A program made the translations under genes and the position numbers. A model generated the notes under the pieces. It had not been told where the DNA came from, searched no databases, and saw only the letters and a program-made list of their open reading frames with translations. This document shows positions 32,661 to 43,300 of a DNA stretch of 64,000 nt, piece after piece. Source of the stretch: Pseudomonas guariconensis (GTDB lineage Bacteria; Pseudomonadota; Gammaproteobacteria; Pseudomonadales; Pseudomonadaceae). The number at the start of each line of letters is the position of its first letter. The first letter of the stretch is position 1. The DNA lies in the NCBI RefSeq assembly GCF_015680235.1, contig NZ_JADLJL010000005.1, forward strand, positions 165,924-229,923. The letters are read 5' to 3'.

Positions 32661-33974
32661 TCACACCGCATTACGCGGCAGCAACAACCCCAACGGCAAC
32701 CTCACCCGCGCCTCGATCCCGCCACCCGAGCGATTGCGCAGTTCCACGTTTCCGCCATGCTGCGCCGCTATCCGCTTGACGATCGCCAACCCCAACCCGG
32801 TGCCCTTGCCGCCACGGGCGCGGTCACCACGGATGAACGGGTTGAAGATGGTCTCCAGTTCCGATTCGTCGATCCCGGCGCCACGGTCCAACACGCTGAG
32901 CACCACATAGGGCGCGCTCTGGTCGCCCGATACATAGGCCGCCACCTCGACGCCCTTGCCGGCATGGTGCAGGGCGTTGCCGATGAGGTTGCCCAGCATG
33001 CGCTTTAGCGACACCCGGCGCAGCGGGAACGGCGGGATCGGCTCCAGGCACAGCCGCACTCGCTCCTCGGGCTGGTTGTACGGCGCCACCACCTCGCGCA
33101 CCAAGTCGCCCAGGTCGGCTTCTTCCACCGGCTCGTCGCGCCCATCGCGAATGAACGCCAGGAATTGGTCGAGGATGGCATCCATGTCCTCGATATCGCG
33201 GACCATGTCATCGGTCAGCTCGCTGTCGTTGGCCATCAACGACAATGACAGGCGCAGCCGGGTCAGCGGTGTGCGCAGGTCATGGGAAACCCCCGCCAGC
33301 ATCAGTTCACGCTCGCGCCCGGCCTGTTCGACATCCTCGGCCATCTGGTTGAATGCCCGGTACACCTCGGTCATTTCACTGGGTGTATCGCTGATCGGCA
33401 GGCGCACGCTGCGCCCCTGGCCCAGTTGCCGGGCGGCGAACACCAGGCGCTTGAGGGGCTGGTTGAGCTGGCGCACGAAGATCCACGCCGAAGCGGTGGA
33501 CAACAGGCCGATGGCCAGGAACCAACCCAGCACGTTCCAGATCTTCTGCCCACGCAGCGGGTGCGGGTACAGCGGTACCTTCAGCCAGCCAGGGCCCAGG
33601 CTCGGCGCGTTGACCCACAAGGCAGGCGGTGCATGGATGCGCAAGCGCACCTCGGTGTCCTCGCCCAGCTCGGCTTGCATCTGGCGCTGATAGATCTCGC
33701 TGTAGGGCCAGTGCTGCTCGCCCTCGGGCACGCCGGAGCCGGTGACCCGGATCAGCCCTGCGGCTTCGGCGATCTTCTCGCGGTTCTCCTCGTCGGCCGC
33801 CCAGTAGGCGCGCAGCGTCAGCGCCACGCCGTGGCTGTACTGGCGATCAACCAGCACGTCCTCGTTCATCAACAGGTACACCAAGGTCAGTGCCTTGGAA
33901 AACAAGACGACGATCAACACCAGCCACAAGGTGCGGGCGAAGAAGCTTTGCGGGAACCAAAGGGGCGTTTTCAT
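32661..33974 (-). CDS. envZ: EnvZ-type sensor histidine kinase (AmgS orthologue)
   Basis: A 437-residue inner-membrane kinase. There is one membrane helix near 12-33, a periplasmic domain to about 155, a second helix at about 160-180 and a HAMP domain. The HisKA acceptor is H231 in MLAGVSHDLRTPLTRLRLSL, followed by an HATPase domain (DRGAGIDES, GKGTGLGLAIV). In P. aeruginosa the syntenic pair AmgR/AmgS responds to membrane and aminoglycoside stress. It lies 124 bp downstream of ompR with a hairpin between. Confidence 0.92.
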   Translation of the reverse strand: MKTPLWFPQSFFARTLWLVLIVVLFSKALTLVYLLMNEDVLVDRQYSHGVALTLRAYWAADEENREKIAEAAGLIRVTGSGVPEGEQHWPYSEIYQRQMQAELGEDTEVRLRIHAPPALWVNAPSLGPGWLKVPLYPHPLRGQKIWNVLGWFLAIGLLSTASAWIFVRQLNQPLKRLVFAARQLGQGRSVRLPISDTPSEMTEVYRAFNQMAEDVEQAGRERELMLAGVSHDLRTPLTRLRLSLSLMANDSELTDDMVRDIEDMDAILDQFLAFIRDGRDEPVEEADLGDLVREVVAPYNQPEERVRLCLEPIPPFPLRRVSLKRMLGNLIGNALHHAGKGVEVAAYVSGDQSAPYVVLSVLDRGAGIDESELETIFNPFIRGDRARGGKGTGLGLAIVKRIAAQHGGNVELRNRSGGGIEARVRLPLGLLLPRNAV

Positions 33975-34042
33975 CTGGACAACTACTGCGCTGCGGTCAC
34001 GGGCGAAGGCTCGCCGGGCTGCCGGGCTGCCTCAGACGCAAA

Positions 34043-34068
34043 CAGGGCGACCCGTTCGGGTCGCCCTG
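34043..34068 (-). other. Perfect 11-bp hairpin between ompR and envZ
   Basis: CAGGGCGACCC and GGGTCGCCCTG close a four-base loop in the 124-bp ompR-envZ spacer. Only TTTG follows on the coding side, so it is a poor terminator. It could stabilise the ompR mRNA end or partly attenuate envZ. Confidence 0.65.
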
Positions 34069-34098
34069 CCGCGTGCTGGCAAGCCTGCAGGCTGAAGG

Positions 34099-34839
34099 TC
34101 ATTTGCCGGCGTTTCCGTCCGGCACGAAGACATAGCCCACGCCCCATACGGTCTGGATATAGCGCGGTTTGGACGGGTCGGGCTCGATCATGCGGCGCAG
34201 GCGCGAGATCTGTACGTCGATGGAGCGCTCCAAGGCATCCCACTCGCGACCACGGGCCAGGTTCATCAGCTTGTCGCGGGTCAGCGGTTCGCGGGCATGC
34301 ATCACCAGGGCCTTGAGCACAGCGAATTCGCCGGTGGTCAGCATGTGCACTTCTTCACCACGCTTGAGTTCGCGGGTGGCCAGCGATAGCTCGTAGTCGC
34401 CGAAGGTGACGGTTTCGTCCTCGCTGCCGGGTGCGCCCGGCACGGTCGGCGCCTGGCGACGCAGCACGGCCTTGACCCGCGCGACCAGTTCATCGGGGTT
34501 GAACGGCTTGCCGAGGTAGTCGTCGGCGCCCAGTTCCAGGCCCTTGATGCGGCTGAGTTCATCGCCCTTGGCAGTGAGCATGATGATCGGGATCTGGTTG
34601 TTCGCCGCGCGCAGGCGCTTGCAGGCTGCCAGGCCATCCTCGCCGGGCAGCATGAGGTCGAGCACCACCAGGTTGAAGACTTCGCGCGACAGCAGGCGGT
34701 CCATCTGCTCGGTATTGGGCACCGTGCGGGCGCGATAGCCCTTGCTGGTGAAAAAGCGCTCCAGCAGGCTGCTCAGCCCCGGATCGTCATCGACGATGAG
34801 AATCTTGTCGCCTTCAGCGGTGTTTGCGGTGCTGGTCAT
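34099..34839 (-). CDS. ompR: OmpR-type response regulator (AmgR orthologue)
   Basis: A 246-residue regulator. The receiver domain has phospho-acceptor D61 in LVVLDLMLPGEDGL and the conserved Lys in YLGKPFNPDELVARV. A winged-helix DNA-binding domain follows (DVQISRLRRMIEPDP, YIQTVWGVGYVFVP). It is the first gene of the ompR-envZ operon and divergent from tex. The synteny with tex and gshA equates it with P. aeruginosa amgR. Confidence 0.94.
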   Translation of the reverse strand: MTSTANTAEGDKILIVDDDPGLSSLLERFFTSKGYRARTVPNTEQMDRLLSREVFNLVVLDLMLPGEDGLAACKRLRAANNQIPIIMLTAKGDELSRIKGLELGADDYLGKPFNPDELVARVKAVLRRQAPTVPGAPGSEDETVTFGDYELSLATRELKRGEEVHMLTTGEFAVLKALVMHAREPLTRDKLMNLARGREWDALERSIDVQISRLRRMIEPDPSKPRYIQTVWGVGYVFVPDGNAGK

Positions 34840-35070
34840 GAATAACTCCTTTGGTATCGCCGCGCATTATGGCGTAGCCACTGCCATGCGTGCCGTGTGC
34901 ATTGTTAGCAGATTTTTCCCCTGGCGCCAGTTCCCACCTGGCCCGCGCTGGCCCGGCGCTATCACCGCAAGCCCGGCACGATGGGTATAATGCGCCGCTT
35001 TCACCCAGCGCCGCCGGGCCTAAACGCCCCTTCGCGGCCTCCAGCATTCACAATTTGTCAGGTGGTTCTC

Positions 35071-37392
35071 ATGGACAGCATCAACAGCCGTATCGCCGAG
35101 GAACTGGGCGTCCGCCCGCAGCAGGTCGAGGCGGCCGTGGCCCTGTTGGACGAAGGCTCGACGGTGCCTTTCATCGCCCGTTACCGCAAGGAAGTGACCG
35201 GCAGCCTGGACGACACCCAGCTGCGTCACCTGGAGGAGCGCCTGCGCTACCTGCGTGAACTCGACGAGCGGCGTGCCAGCATCCTGGCCAGCATCGAGGA
35301 GCAGGGCAAGCTGACCCCGGAGCTGGCCCGCGAAATCAAGCTGGCCGACACCAAGACCCGCCTGGAAGACCTTTACCTCCCCTACAAGCAAAAGCGCCGC
35401 ACCAAAGGCCAGATCGCCCTGGAAGCCGGCCTGGGCGAGTTGGCCGACGGCCTGCTCGGCGACCCGCAACTGACCCCGGAAACCGAAGCGGCGCGCTTCG
35501 TCGATGCCGAAAAAGGCGTGGCCGACGTCAAGGCTGCCCTGGAAGGCGCCAAGTACATCCTCATGGAGCGCTTCGCCGAAGACGCCGCCCTGCTCGACAA
35601 GCTGCGCGGTTTCCTCAAGCAGGAGTCGGTACTCAGCGCCCGCGTGGTGGCCGGCAAGGAAGAGGAAGGCGCCAAGTTCCGCGACTACTTCGCCCATGAC
35701 GAACTGCTGCGCAACGTACCGTCGCACCGCGCCCTGGCGATCTTCCGCGGTCGCAACGAAGGCGTGCTCAGCGCCGCCTTGAAGGTGGGCGAGGAGCTGC
35801 CAGGCACCCTGCATCCGTGCGAGCTGATGATCGCCAGCCACTTCGGCCTGGAAAACCGCAACCGCCCGGCTGACAAATGGCTGGCCGAAGTGGTGCGCTG
35901 GACCTGGAAGGTCAAGCTGTACACCCACCTGGAAACCGACCTGTTCGGCGAGCTGCGCGACAACGCCGAAGGCGAGGCGATCAACGTCTTCGCCCACAAC
36001 CTGCACGACCTGCTGCTGGCCGCCCCGGCCGGCCCGCGCGCCACCCTGGGCTTCGATCCAGGCCTGCGCACCGGCTGCAAAATCGCCGTGGTCGACGCCA
36101 CCGGCAAGCTGCTGGACCACACCACGGTGTACCCGCACGCGCCGAAGAATGACTGGGATCGCACCATCTCCATCCTCGCAGCCCTGTGCGCCAAGCACTC
36201 GGTGGAGCTGATCGCCATCGGCAACGGCACCGCCAGCCGCGAGAGCGACAAGCTGGTGGGCGAACTGGTCAAGAAATACCCAGCCCTGAAGATCACCAAG
36301 ATCATGGTCTCCGAGGCAGGCGCATCGGTGTACTCGGCCTCGGAGCTGGCCGCCCGCGAGTTCCCGGACCTGGACGTCTCGATCCGTGGCGCCGTGTCCA
36401 TCGCCCGCCGCCTGCAAGACCCACTGGCCGAGCTGGTGAAGATCGACCCCAAATCCATCGGCGTCGGCCAGTACCAGCATGACGTCTCCCAGGTGAAGCT
36501 GGCCCGCGGCCTGGACGCCGTGGTCGAGGACTGCGTGAACGCCGTGGGTGTGGACGTCAACACCGCCTCGGTGGCGCTGTTGACCCGCATTTCCGGCCTC
36601 AACGCGACCCTGGCCCAGAACATCGTCGCCCACCGCGACGCCAACGGCCCGTTCGCCACCCGCGCGGCGCTGAAGAAGGTCAGCCGCCTGGGCGAGAAGA
36701 CCTTCGAGCAGGCTGCCGGCTTCCTGCGCGTGATGAACGGCGACAACCCGCTGGATGCTTCGGCGGTGCACCCTGAGGCGTACCCGCTGGTGCAGCGCAT
36801 CGCCGCCGACACCGGCCGCGACATCCGCTCGCTGATCGGCGACAGCGGCTTCCTCAAGCGCCTGGACCCGAAAAAATTCACCGACGAAACCTTCGGCCTG
36901 CCAACTGTCACCGACATCCTTCAGGAATTGGACAAGCCTGGCCGCGACCCACGCCCCGAGTTCAAGACGGCCACCTTCCAGGACGGCGTCGAGGACCTCA
37001 AGGACCTGGAGCCGGGCATGATTCTCGAAGGCGTGGTGACCAACGTCACCAACTTCGGCGCCTTCGTCGACATCGGCGTGCATCAGGACGGCCTGGTGCA
37101 CATCTCGGCGCTCTCCGAGAAATTCGTCAAGGACCCGCGCGAAGCGGTCAAGGCGGGCGACGTGGTCAAGGTCAAGGTCATGGAAGTGGACATCCCGCGC
37201 AAGCGCGTCGGTCTGTCCATGCGCATGAGCGATACCCCGGGCGAGAAGGTCGACGGCAACCGCGGTGGCAATCGCGGCAATGGCGGCAATCGCCAGCAGC
37301 AGGCGCCACGCCAGCGGGAGACCACACAAGCCCCAGCCAACAATGCCATGGCCGCACTGTTCGCCAACGCCAAGCAGCTGAAGAAGAAGTGA
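35071..37392 (+). CDS. tex: RNA-binding transcriptional accessory protein Tex
   Basis: A 773-residue cytoplasmic nucleic-acid-binding protein. It has an N-terminal Tex helical domain ([28 protein letters not shown]), then a YqgF/RNase H-like fold ([17 protein letters not shown], about residues 326-345). Helix-hairpin-helix repeats follow (about 505-560), then a C-terminal S1 domain (about 646-715, [20 protein letters not shown]). The tail is Gly/Asn/Arg/Gln-rich. Tex is essential or important for expression of some toxin genes in Bordetella. The start at ATG 35071 ([12 protein letters not shown]) is the family start. The stop overlaps the thioesterase start. Confidence 0.96.
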   Translation: MDSINSRIAEELGVRPQQVEAAVALLDEGSTVPFIARYRKEVTGSLDDTQLRHLEERLRYLRELDERRASILASIEEQGKLTPELAREIKLADTKTRLEDLYLPYKQKRRTKGQIALEAGLGELADGLLGDPQLTPETEAARFVDAEKGVADVKAALEGAKYILMERFAEDAALLDKLRGFLKQESVLSARVVAGKEEEGAKFRDYFAHDELLRNVPSHRALAIFRGRNEGVLSAALKVGEELPGTLHPCELMIASHFGLENRNRPADKWLAEVVRWTWKVKLYTHLETDLFGELRDNAEGEAINVFAHNLHDLLLAAPAGPRATLGFDPGLRTGCKIAVVDATGKLLDHTTVYPHAPKNDWDRTISILAALCAKHSVELIAIGNGTASRESDKLVGELVKKYPALKITKIMVSEAGASVYSASELAAREFPDLDVSIRGAVSIARRLQDPLAELVKIDPKSIGVGQYQHDVSQVKLARGLDAVVEDCVNAVGVDVNTASVALLTRISGLNATLAQNIVAHRDANGPFATRAALKKVSRLGEKTFEQAAGFLRVMNGDNPLDASAVHPEAYPLVQRIAADTGRDIRSLIGDSGFLKRLDPKKFTDETFGLPTVTDILQELDKPGRDPRPEFKTATFQDGVEDLKDLEPGMILEGVVTNVTNFGAFVDIGVHQDGLVHISALSEKFVKDPREAVKAGDVVKVKVMEVDIPRKRVGLSMRMSDTPGEKVDGNRGGNRGNGGNRQQQAPRQRETTQAPANNAMAALFANAKQLKKK

Positions 37393-37775
37393 TGGACGTT
37401 CCGGCCGAATACGTCCAGAGCGCCTTCAGCCAGCTCCTGGGCTGCCGCCTGCAACGCCTGGAAACGGGCGTTGCCGAGGTAGCCCTGGCGCTCACGCCGC
37501 AGTTGCGCAACCGCGGCCAGAAGCTGCATGGCGGGGCGATCTTCAGCCTGGTGGACATCGCCATGGGCCTGGCCTGCTCGGCCAGCCATGGCTTCGACCA
37601 GCAGAGCGTGACAATCGAGTGCAAGATCAACTACTTGCGCGCCGTGAGCGAAGGCGAAGTCGTGTGCACGGCACGCGTGCTGCACGCCGGACGCCGCACT
37701 CTCGTGGTCGACGCCGACGTATTCCAGGGCGACAAGCGGGTGGCCAAGGCGCAAGGAACCTTTGCGGTTCTCTAG
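37392..37775 (+). CDS. PaaI-family thioesterase (hotdog fold)
   Basis: A 127-residue thioesterase with the PaaI/YbgC-type motif RNRGQKLHGGAIFSLVDIAM, in which H-G-G-x-x-x-x-x-x-D is the catalytic signature, and a later VVDADVFQGDKRVAKA. It acts on acyl-CoA thioesters, but the exact substrate is unknown. The ATG at 37392 overlaps the tex stop (TGATG), so translation is coupled; a GTG three bases earlier is also possible. The tex-thioesterase-gshA order is conserved in Pseudomonas. Confidence 0.9.
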   Translation: MDVPAEYVQSAFSQLLGCRLQRLETGVAEVALALTPQLRNRGQKLHGGAIFSLVDIAMGLACSASHGFDQQSVTIECKINYLRAVSEGEVVCTARVLHAGRRTLVVDADVFQGDKRVAKAQGTFAVL

Positions 37776-37819
37776 CTCACCTAGTGAGATCTGCGGTATT
37801 TTCGGCGTTATCGAACATC

Positions 37820-37922
37820 GTGGGGCCGCTACGCGCCCCATCGCGGGGCAAGTCCGCTCCCACAGGGTCGCGCCGAACCTGTGGAAGCGGGCTTGCCCCG
37901 CGATGGGGATACGCAGAGCCCC
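37820..37922. repeat. REP pair (GCGGGGCAAG family)
   Basis: Copies reading CATCGCGGGGCAAGTCCGCTCC and GCGGGCTTGCCCCGCGATGG face each other between the thioesterase gene and gshA. GGGGCCGCTACGCGCCCC and a matching outer arm flank them. Confidence 0.85.
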
Positions 37923-38041
37923 AAGGTAACGACGCTGGAACCGCGTAAACCAGGCGACAACGCCAGTTCCTTTGTCCCTACCCTTGTAGACCGTCATCTC
38001 TACCCCCATATTGGGGCGACTGACGCGTGAAGGAATCCATC

Positions 38042-39619
38042 TTGAGCGAACTCCTCAACCGCCGCCTGAGCCTGCTCGGCGCCAATCTTCCCCTGCTCAA
38101 GCAGTGCCTGCACGGTATTGAGCGCGAATGCCTGCGCGTGACCGACGAAGGTCGCCTGGCCCAGACCCCGCACCCTGAAGCCTTGGGTTCGGCGCTGACC
38201 AACGAGCAGATCACCACGGATTATTCCGAGTCGCTGCTGGAGTTCATCACCCCAGCCCTGGCGGACCCGGCCAAGGTGCTCGAGAGCCTCGACCAGATCC
38301 ACCGCTTCGTCTACACCAAGCTGGGCGACGAATACCTGTGGAGCCCGTCGATGCCCTGCGCGCTGCCGGCCGAGGAGGACATCCCGATCGCCGAATACGG
38401 CACCTCCAACATCGGCAAGCTCAAGCACGTCTACCGCAAGGGCCTGGCCCTGCGCTACGGCCGCACCATGCAGTGCATCGCCGGTATCCACTACAACTTC
38501 TCCCTGCCCGAGGCGCTGTGGCCTTTGCTGCGCGAAGCCGAAGGCAGCGAGCAGGACGACCGCGACTTCCAGTCGGCGGCGTACATCGCGCTGATCCGCA
38601 ACTTCCGCCGCTACAGCTGGCTGCTGATGTACCTGTTCGGCGCATCGCCCGCGCTGGACAAAGGTTTCCTGCGCGGCCATCCGCACCAGCTCGAGGAGCT
38701 GGACGCCGAGACCCTGTACCTGCCCTACGCCACCAGCCTGCGCATGAGCGACCTGGGCTACCAGAGCAATGCCCAGGCAGGCCTGACGCCGTGCTACAAC
38801 GACCTAGCCAGCTACACCGACAGCCTGCGCAAGGCCGTGGGCACGCCCTACCCGCCCTATGTGGAAATCGGCACCCACAAGGATGGCGAATGGGTGCAGC
38901 TGAACACCAACATCCTACAGATCGAGAACGAGTACTACTCGAACATCCGGCCCAAGCGCGTCACCTACACCGGTGAACGTCCGATCCAGGCGTTGATGTC
39001 CCGTGGCGTGCAATACGTCGAAGTGCGCTGCCTGGACATCAACCCGTTCCTGCCGGTGGGCATCGACCTGCCCCAGGCGCGTTTCCTCGACGCCTTCCTG
39101 CTGTTCTGCGCGCTCGACGACAGCCCGCAGCTGGGCAACGGCGAATGCGGCCAATGCACCAGCAACTTCCTCACCGTGGTCAAGGAAGGCCGTCGCCCTG
39201 GCCTGGAATTGCGCCGCGACGGCCAGCCGATCGGCCTGCGTGACTGGGCCAGTGAGCTGATCGCCCGCATCGCGCCGCTGGCCGAACTGCTCGATCGCGC
39301 CCAGGGTGGCGACGAACACGCCAAGGCGCTGGCCGCGCAGCAGGCGAAGGTCGACGACGCCTCGCTGACGCCCTCGGCCCAGGTACTGGCGCGCATGACC
39401 GAGCACGACGAGACTTTCGTCCAGTTCGCCCTGCGCCAGAGCCGCCTGCACGCCGAAACCTTCCGCGAGCGGCCACTGGACGTGGAACGCCAACAGGCCT
39501 TCGAGACCCTGGCGCGCGAATCGCTGGCCGAACAATCGCGTCTGGAGCAACAGGAGGTCGGTGACTTCGACCTGTTCGTCGGCGCCTACCAGGCCAGCAT
39601 CCTGGCGATCAGCAACTGA
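38042..39619 (+). CDS. gshA: Glutamate-cysteine ligase GshA
   Basis: A 525-residue enzyme catalysing the first step of glutathione synthesis (E. coli-type GshA). Conserved parts include GIERECLRV near the N-terminus, [20 protein letters not shown], and [14 protein letters not shown] chose the TTG at 38042 because AAGGA ends exactly seven bases before it and the family starts with [12 protein letters not shown]. The GTG at 38027 has no such signal. It is followed by a TetR regulator with a TGATG overlap. Glutathione synthesis links it to the sulfur genes on the right. Confidence 0.95.
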   Translation: MSELLNRRLSLLGANLPLLKQCLHGIERECLRVTDEGRLAQTPHPEALGSALTNEQITTDYSESLLEFITPALADPAKVLESLDQIHRFVYTKLGDEYLWSPSMPCALPAEEDIPIAEYGTSNIGKLKHVYRKGLALRYGRTMQCIAGIHYNFSLPEALWPLLREAEGSEQDDRDFQSAAYIALIRNFRRYSWLLMYLFGASPALDKGFLRGHPHQLEELDAETLYLPYATSLRMSDLGYQSNAQAGLTPCYNDLASYTDSLRKAVGTPYPPYVEIGTHKDGEWVQLNTNILQIENEYYSNIRPKRVTYTGERPIQALMSRGVQYVEVRCLDINPFLPVGIDLPQARFLDAFLLFCALDDSPQLGNGECGQCTSNFLTVVKEGRRPGLELRRDGQPIGLRDWASELIARIAPLAELLDRAQGGDEHAKALAAQQAKVDDASLTPSAQVLARMTEHDETFVQFALRQSRLHAETFRERPLDVERQQAFETLARESLAEQSRLEQQEVGDFDLFVGAYQASILAISN

Positions 39620-40245
39620 TGAGCCGCACCGCCAGCCCGCGCAAGCCCCGCGCCAGCAGCCAGGCCAGGATCGCCGCGATCCTGGCGGCGGCGCGCGAGC
39701 TGCTGGCCGACCAGGGCGTGGCGGGCCTGTCGATCTACAGCGTGGCCGAGCGGGCGCAGATTCCGCCGTCTTCGGTGTACCACTTCTTCGCCAGCGTCCC
39801 GGCGCTGCTCGAGTCGCTGACCGCCGATGTGCACCTGGCCTTTCGCGAAGCGCTCTGCGCGCCGATAGACAACTCGGCATTGAGCACCTGGCACGACCTG
39901 TCGCGGCTGGTCGAGCAACGCATGCTGGAGATCTACAACGAGGACGCCGCGGCGCGCCAGCTGATCCTGGCCCAGCATGGGTTGAGCGAAGTGGTCCAGG
40001 CCGATCGCCTGCACGACATGGAGTTGGGCGAGCTGATGCACAAGCTGTTCGACCAACACTTCCAGCTGCCGGCGATGCCGACGGATGTGGATGTGTTCGC
40101 GTTGGCCATGGAGTTGAGCGACCGGGTCTATGCACGGTCGGTGCAGTTGCATGAGCAGATCACCCCGCGCATGGCCGAGGAAGGCAAACGGGTGTTCGAA
40201 GCCTACCTGGGGCTGTACCTGCCGCCGTTCCTACCCAAACGCTGA
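39619..40245 (+). CDS. TetR/AcrR-family transcriptional regulator
   Basis: A 208-residue repressor. The N-terminal HTH (about 17-62) contains ARIAAILAAARELLADQGV, then AERAQIPPSSVYHFFASVPAL. The C-terminal ligand domain is helical, with no close relative that I recognise. Its start overlaps the gshA stop by one base (TGATG), so it is co-translated with gshA. In related strains a TetR gene is likewise between gshA and ssuF, which marks where the giant toxin-like gene is inserted. Targets are unknown. Confidence 0.9.
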   Translation: MSRTASPRKPRASSQARIAAILAAARELLADQGVAGLSIYSVAERAQIPPSSVYHFFASVPALLESLTADVHLAFREALCAPIDNSALSTWHDLSRLVEQRMLEIYNEDAAARQLILAQHGLSEVVQADRLHDMELGELMHKLFDQHFQLPAMPTDVDVFALAMELSDRVYARSVQLHEQITPRMAEEGKRVFEAYLGLYLPPFLPKR

Positions 40246-40326
40246 TCGATGCATATGTAACACCTGCCTTTACCCCCTCTCGCTGAAATGCTGGTTCCAC
40301 ATGCCACGTTTTCGGAGAGGCACAAC

Positions 40327-43300
40327 ATGCCGCAAACCACCCCGCTGGAGTTTTTTTCCTTTGACGCCACCGCTGCGCCCACCACGCAAGTGACAGCAGT
40401 GAGCGCGGGACGAAGCGAAGCGCTGCGCATCGCACGACAACGCCGCCTGAACGCAGCCAAGGCACTGCAGGCCTTGGGCGAGCAAGCCCCGCGGCTGAAG
40501 AACACCTTGCTGGACCAACTCAAGCGCCAGTTCAAGGTAGACCCTTATGCCTGCGGCCTGAAACACGACGAACGCCAGGTCACCCTGTTGACCCTGGCCG
40601 CCCGGATGCTTGCCAGCCCCACATTCGCCGCCCCCTTCGCGGATTGGACATCCTGGGGGTTTCCCGAGGGCTCCCCGTACGCTACTTGGCAAGCCGGTGA
40701 CTGGCTGTCCGGCTTGGTGCCCGTCTGGGCCGGTACCGGCATCAGGGCCTGGACCGACTATTGGTCCGGGCGCATGCCTGGCCAGGCCATCTCCCGCCAA
40801 GCCCATGCCGCCCAGCTATTGCGCGAGCACTTCGCCGCGAGCCTGGACCTGGCATTCGGGCTCGACCAGATCGATGCAGCGGTCTGGCGCCAGGGGCAGC
40901 CAAGCCCCACCAGCGAATATGCCTTGGCGCGTTGGGCTCACCCCGACGGCAAGGTCGAGACCTGTATCGCTGCTCTGCTCATCAAGCCCATGCCCGGAGA
41001 AACCCGCTGGTTGCTATACAGACCCGATGCCGACAGCGTGATCGAAGCCTTCGCCGACCACCACACACTGCGTACCTGGCTGCATTCCAATCGCTACATG
41101 CTCTGGCCATATCCCGCCACACCCTTGGTACCGGGCAGCAGCGAAAGCGCCATCGACTGGATGGACATCACCGCCGATGGGTTTGCCAGCTGGGTCGAGG
41201 AAGCCCTGGACGACAAGCAACGCAGCACATCGAACCACCTGATCCAGGCCGCCCAGGAAAGCGAGACCGACCCGCTGGACTGGACCGCACTTCAAACCTG
41301 GGAAGAAAAACTGACAATCGCGCCACACCCAGCCCTGCCTCCAACGAACGAACAAGCGATTGACACGCTCATCGCCGATGACCAGCAACTCGCCGCCGAA
41401 GAATTGCATTTCGACGCCCTGCCCCAGCAGCTTCCCCTTGGCTGGCGTAACCAGCGCATCGCTCGGCAAGAGCAGTTCCTCGCCACCTACCTGGGCGACG
41501 ATACCCTCCCCTCTTCGAACAAGATGGCCAGGCTCAGGGAGCACCAGGCGCAGCTCGAGGCCATTGAAGCCGAGTTCGAGCGATTGTTTTCCCAACTGCC
41601 GACAACGATCACTGCGACTACCTGGGGCGAGCGACACGCAGAGACCAGCCGGTTCGATCACTTGAGTCAGCTCCGAGCCCGTGCATTGTGCAGCGAGGCT
41701 CGCCTTCAGCACCTGTTGGGCGAGCTGAAGGACGAACACCTTGCCTGGGTGGAAGCACTCGAAGCACGCCCCAAACCCAGCCTTCAGCGCAAGGTGCAGC
41801 CCTATGCGCTACGCATCAAGCTAGGCTCGAGATCCTGGCGGCTCACCAACCTGCTGGCACTGCAAGGCTTGCCTGACGCCGACACACTGGAACCGGACCG
41901 TTCCTGGCTGCTGTACAAGGCCGGGCGGGACGGCGGGCTGATGCACCTTGCCAGCCAAGCACAACTGGCCGAGCGGGTGCACGCGACGCTCTACGGCGCC
42001 TGGCCGGAATCCTTGGTGCAGAGCGCCTGGCCGCAAGGCGCCCAGGCGTTGCTCGATGCCTTGTACGACCAGCCTCAAGCATTCGAACTCGTCTGTGAGC
42101 CGATCACCACCGATGCATTCGACTACTGCACCCAAACCCTGCTGGCCAGCCTGCCCCAGGCCCCCTCGCTGGATACCGTCGTGTCGCGCCTGGGCCTGGC
42201 CGTCAACCTGGCGCGTAGCCATGCATTCGCACGCCTGGCCGAAAGAAACCGGACCGACTTGATCAGCGCCAGGCTGCAACACCTGAAGCGCCTGCCCCCT
42301 GACGCACGCGTCGAACTGGCGGCCCAGGTAGAGGCGCTGCGCAAATCCATGCTGACATCCAGCCAACTGCTCGAGCGCGACCTCCCGGAGCGCGGGCAAT
42401 TCGTTCGCAGTGCACTGGAGCAGAAACTGCGCGCCGACTTCGGCATGGAGACCACTGCACTCATCAAACTGGACATTGCCGACCACTTCCGCCGCCTACG
42501 CGAGCCTCTGGGCGAGTCCGGGGTGGGCCATGCCTTCAAGGAAGTGATCGTGTTCAGCACGTCGCGCAGCCTCATCGATCTGGCGGATTTCCTTTTATGG
42601 GCGCTCGACGATGACCTGAAACTGCGCCTGACCAATGCCAACGTCGTTTTCGAGGAAGGCCCGGTCGAGCCGAAGGTGCGCGAGGGCGTGAACCTGAGCT
42701 ACATCGCCAACCTGGTGGAAACCCTGGACCTGCCCCAGGCCTACGAACGCCGCATCATAGACGCTTTCAAAGGGTTGCCTGGCGAGACCGTGTTCGAAAG
42801 CGAGCGGCGCCAGGAAGCCTTGTGTACCCCCTTCGCACACCAGCTCAAGATCATCGCGCTGAGCCAACCGGACACCCTGGACGAAGCAGGCCAGCGCATG
42901 CTCGAGCGCTTCTGCCTGGAGCAGGAGAACCCCAGTGAACCTTGCACCATCGACTTCCATACGGTGCTGCTGCGCCCTGGCACTGCAGCGGACGGCACCA
43001 GCGATGCCGTGACCCTGGCGGGCATCTTCCTGCTGCAGGCGGCAACAGGCCCGACCTTGTTGCTGGTGCCCGATGCGCCCGACGGCAAGAGTATCAGCCA
43101 ATACGCGACCCCAGCGCTGGCATGCCGAGCCCTCGAGCACCGGGCACTGACCGATAGCATGAGTCGATACCTGGCCAAGCTGCCACTCGATGGCGCCGAG
43201 GCCGAGCACCTGGCCTACATCGACACCGCCCTGAGCCGGAACTTTTCTGGGTTCATCGGGCCCGGCATAGCGTTGTCCGGCCAGCTCGCCGCCTACCGAG

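Noticed and set aside
35020..37329. A 769-codon minus-strand open frame opposite tex
   Set aside because: Antisense to tex, with Val/Gly/Gln/His-rich composition and no family resemblance. The plus strand has all Tex domains.
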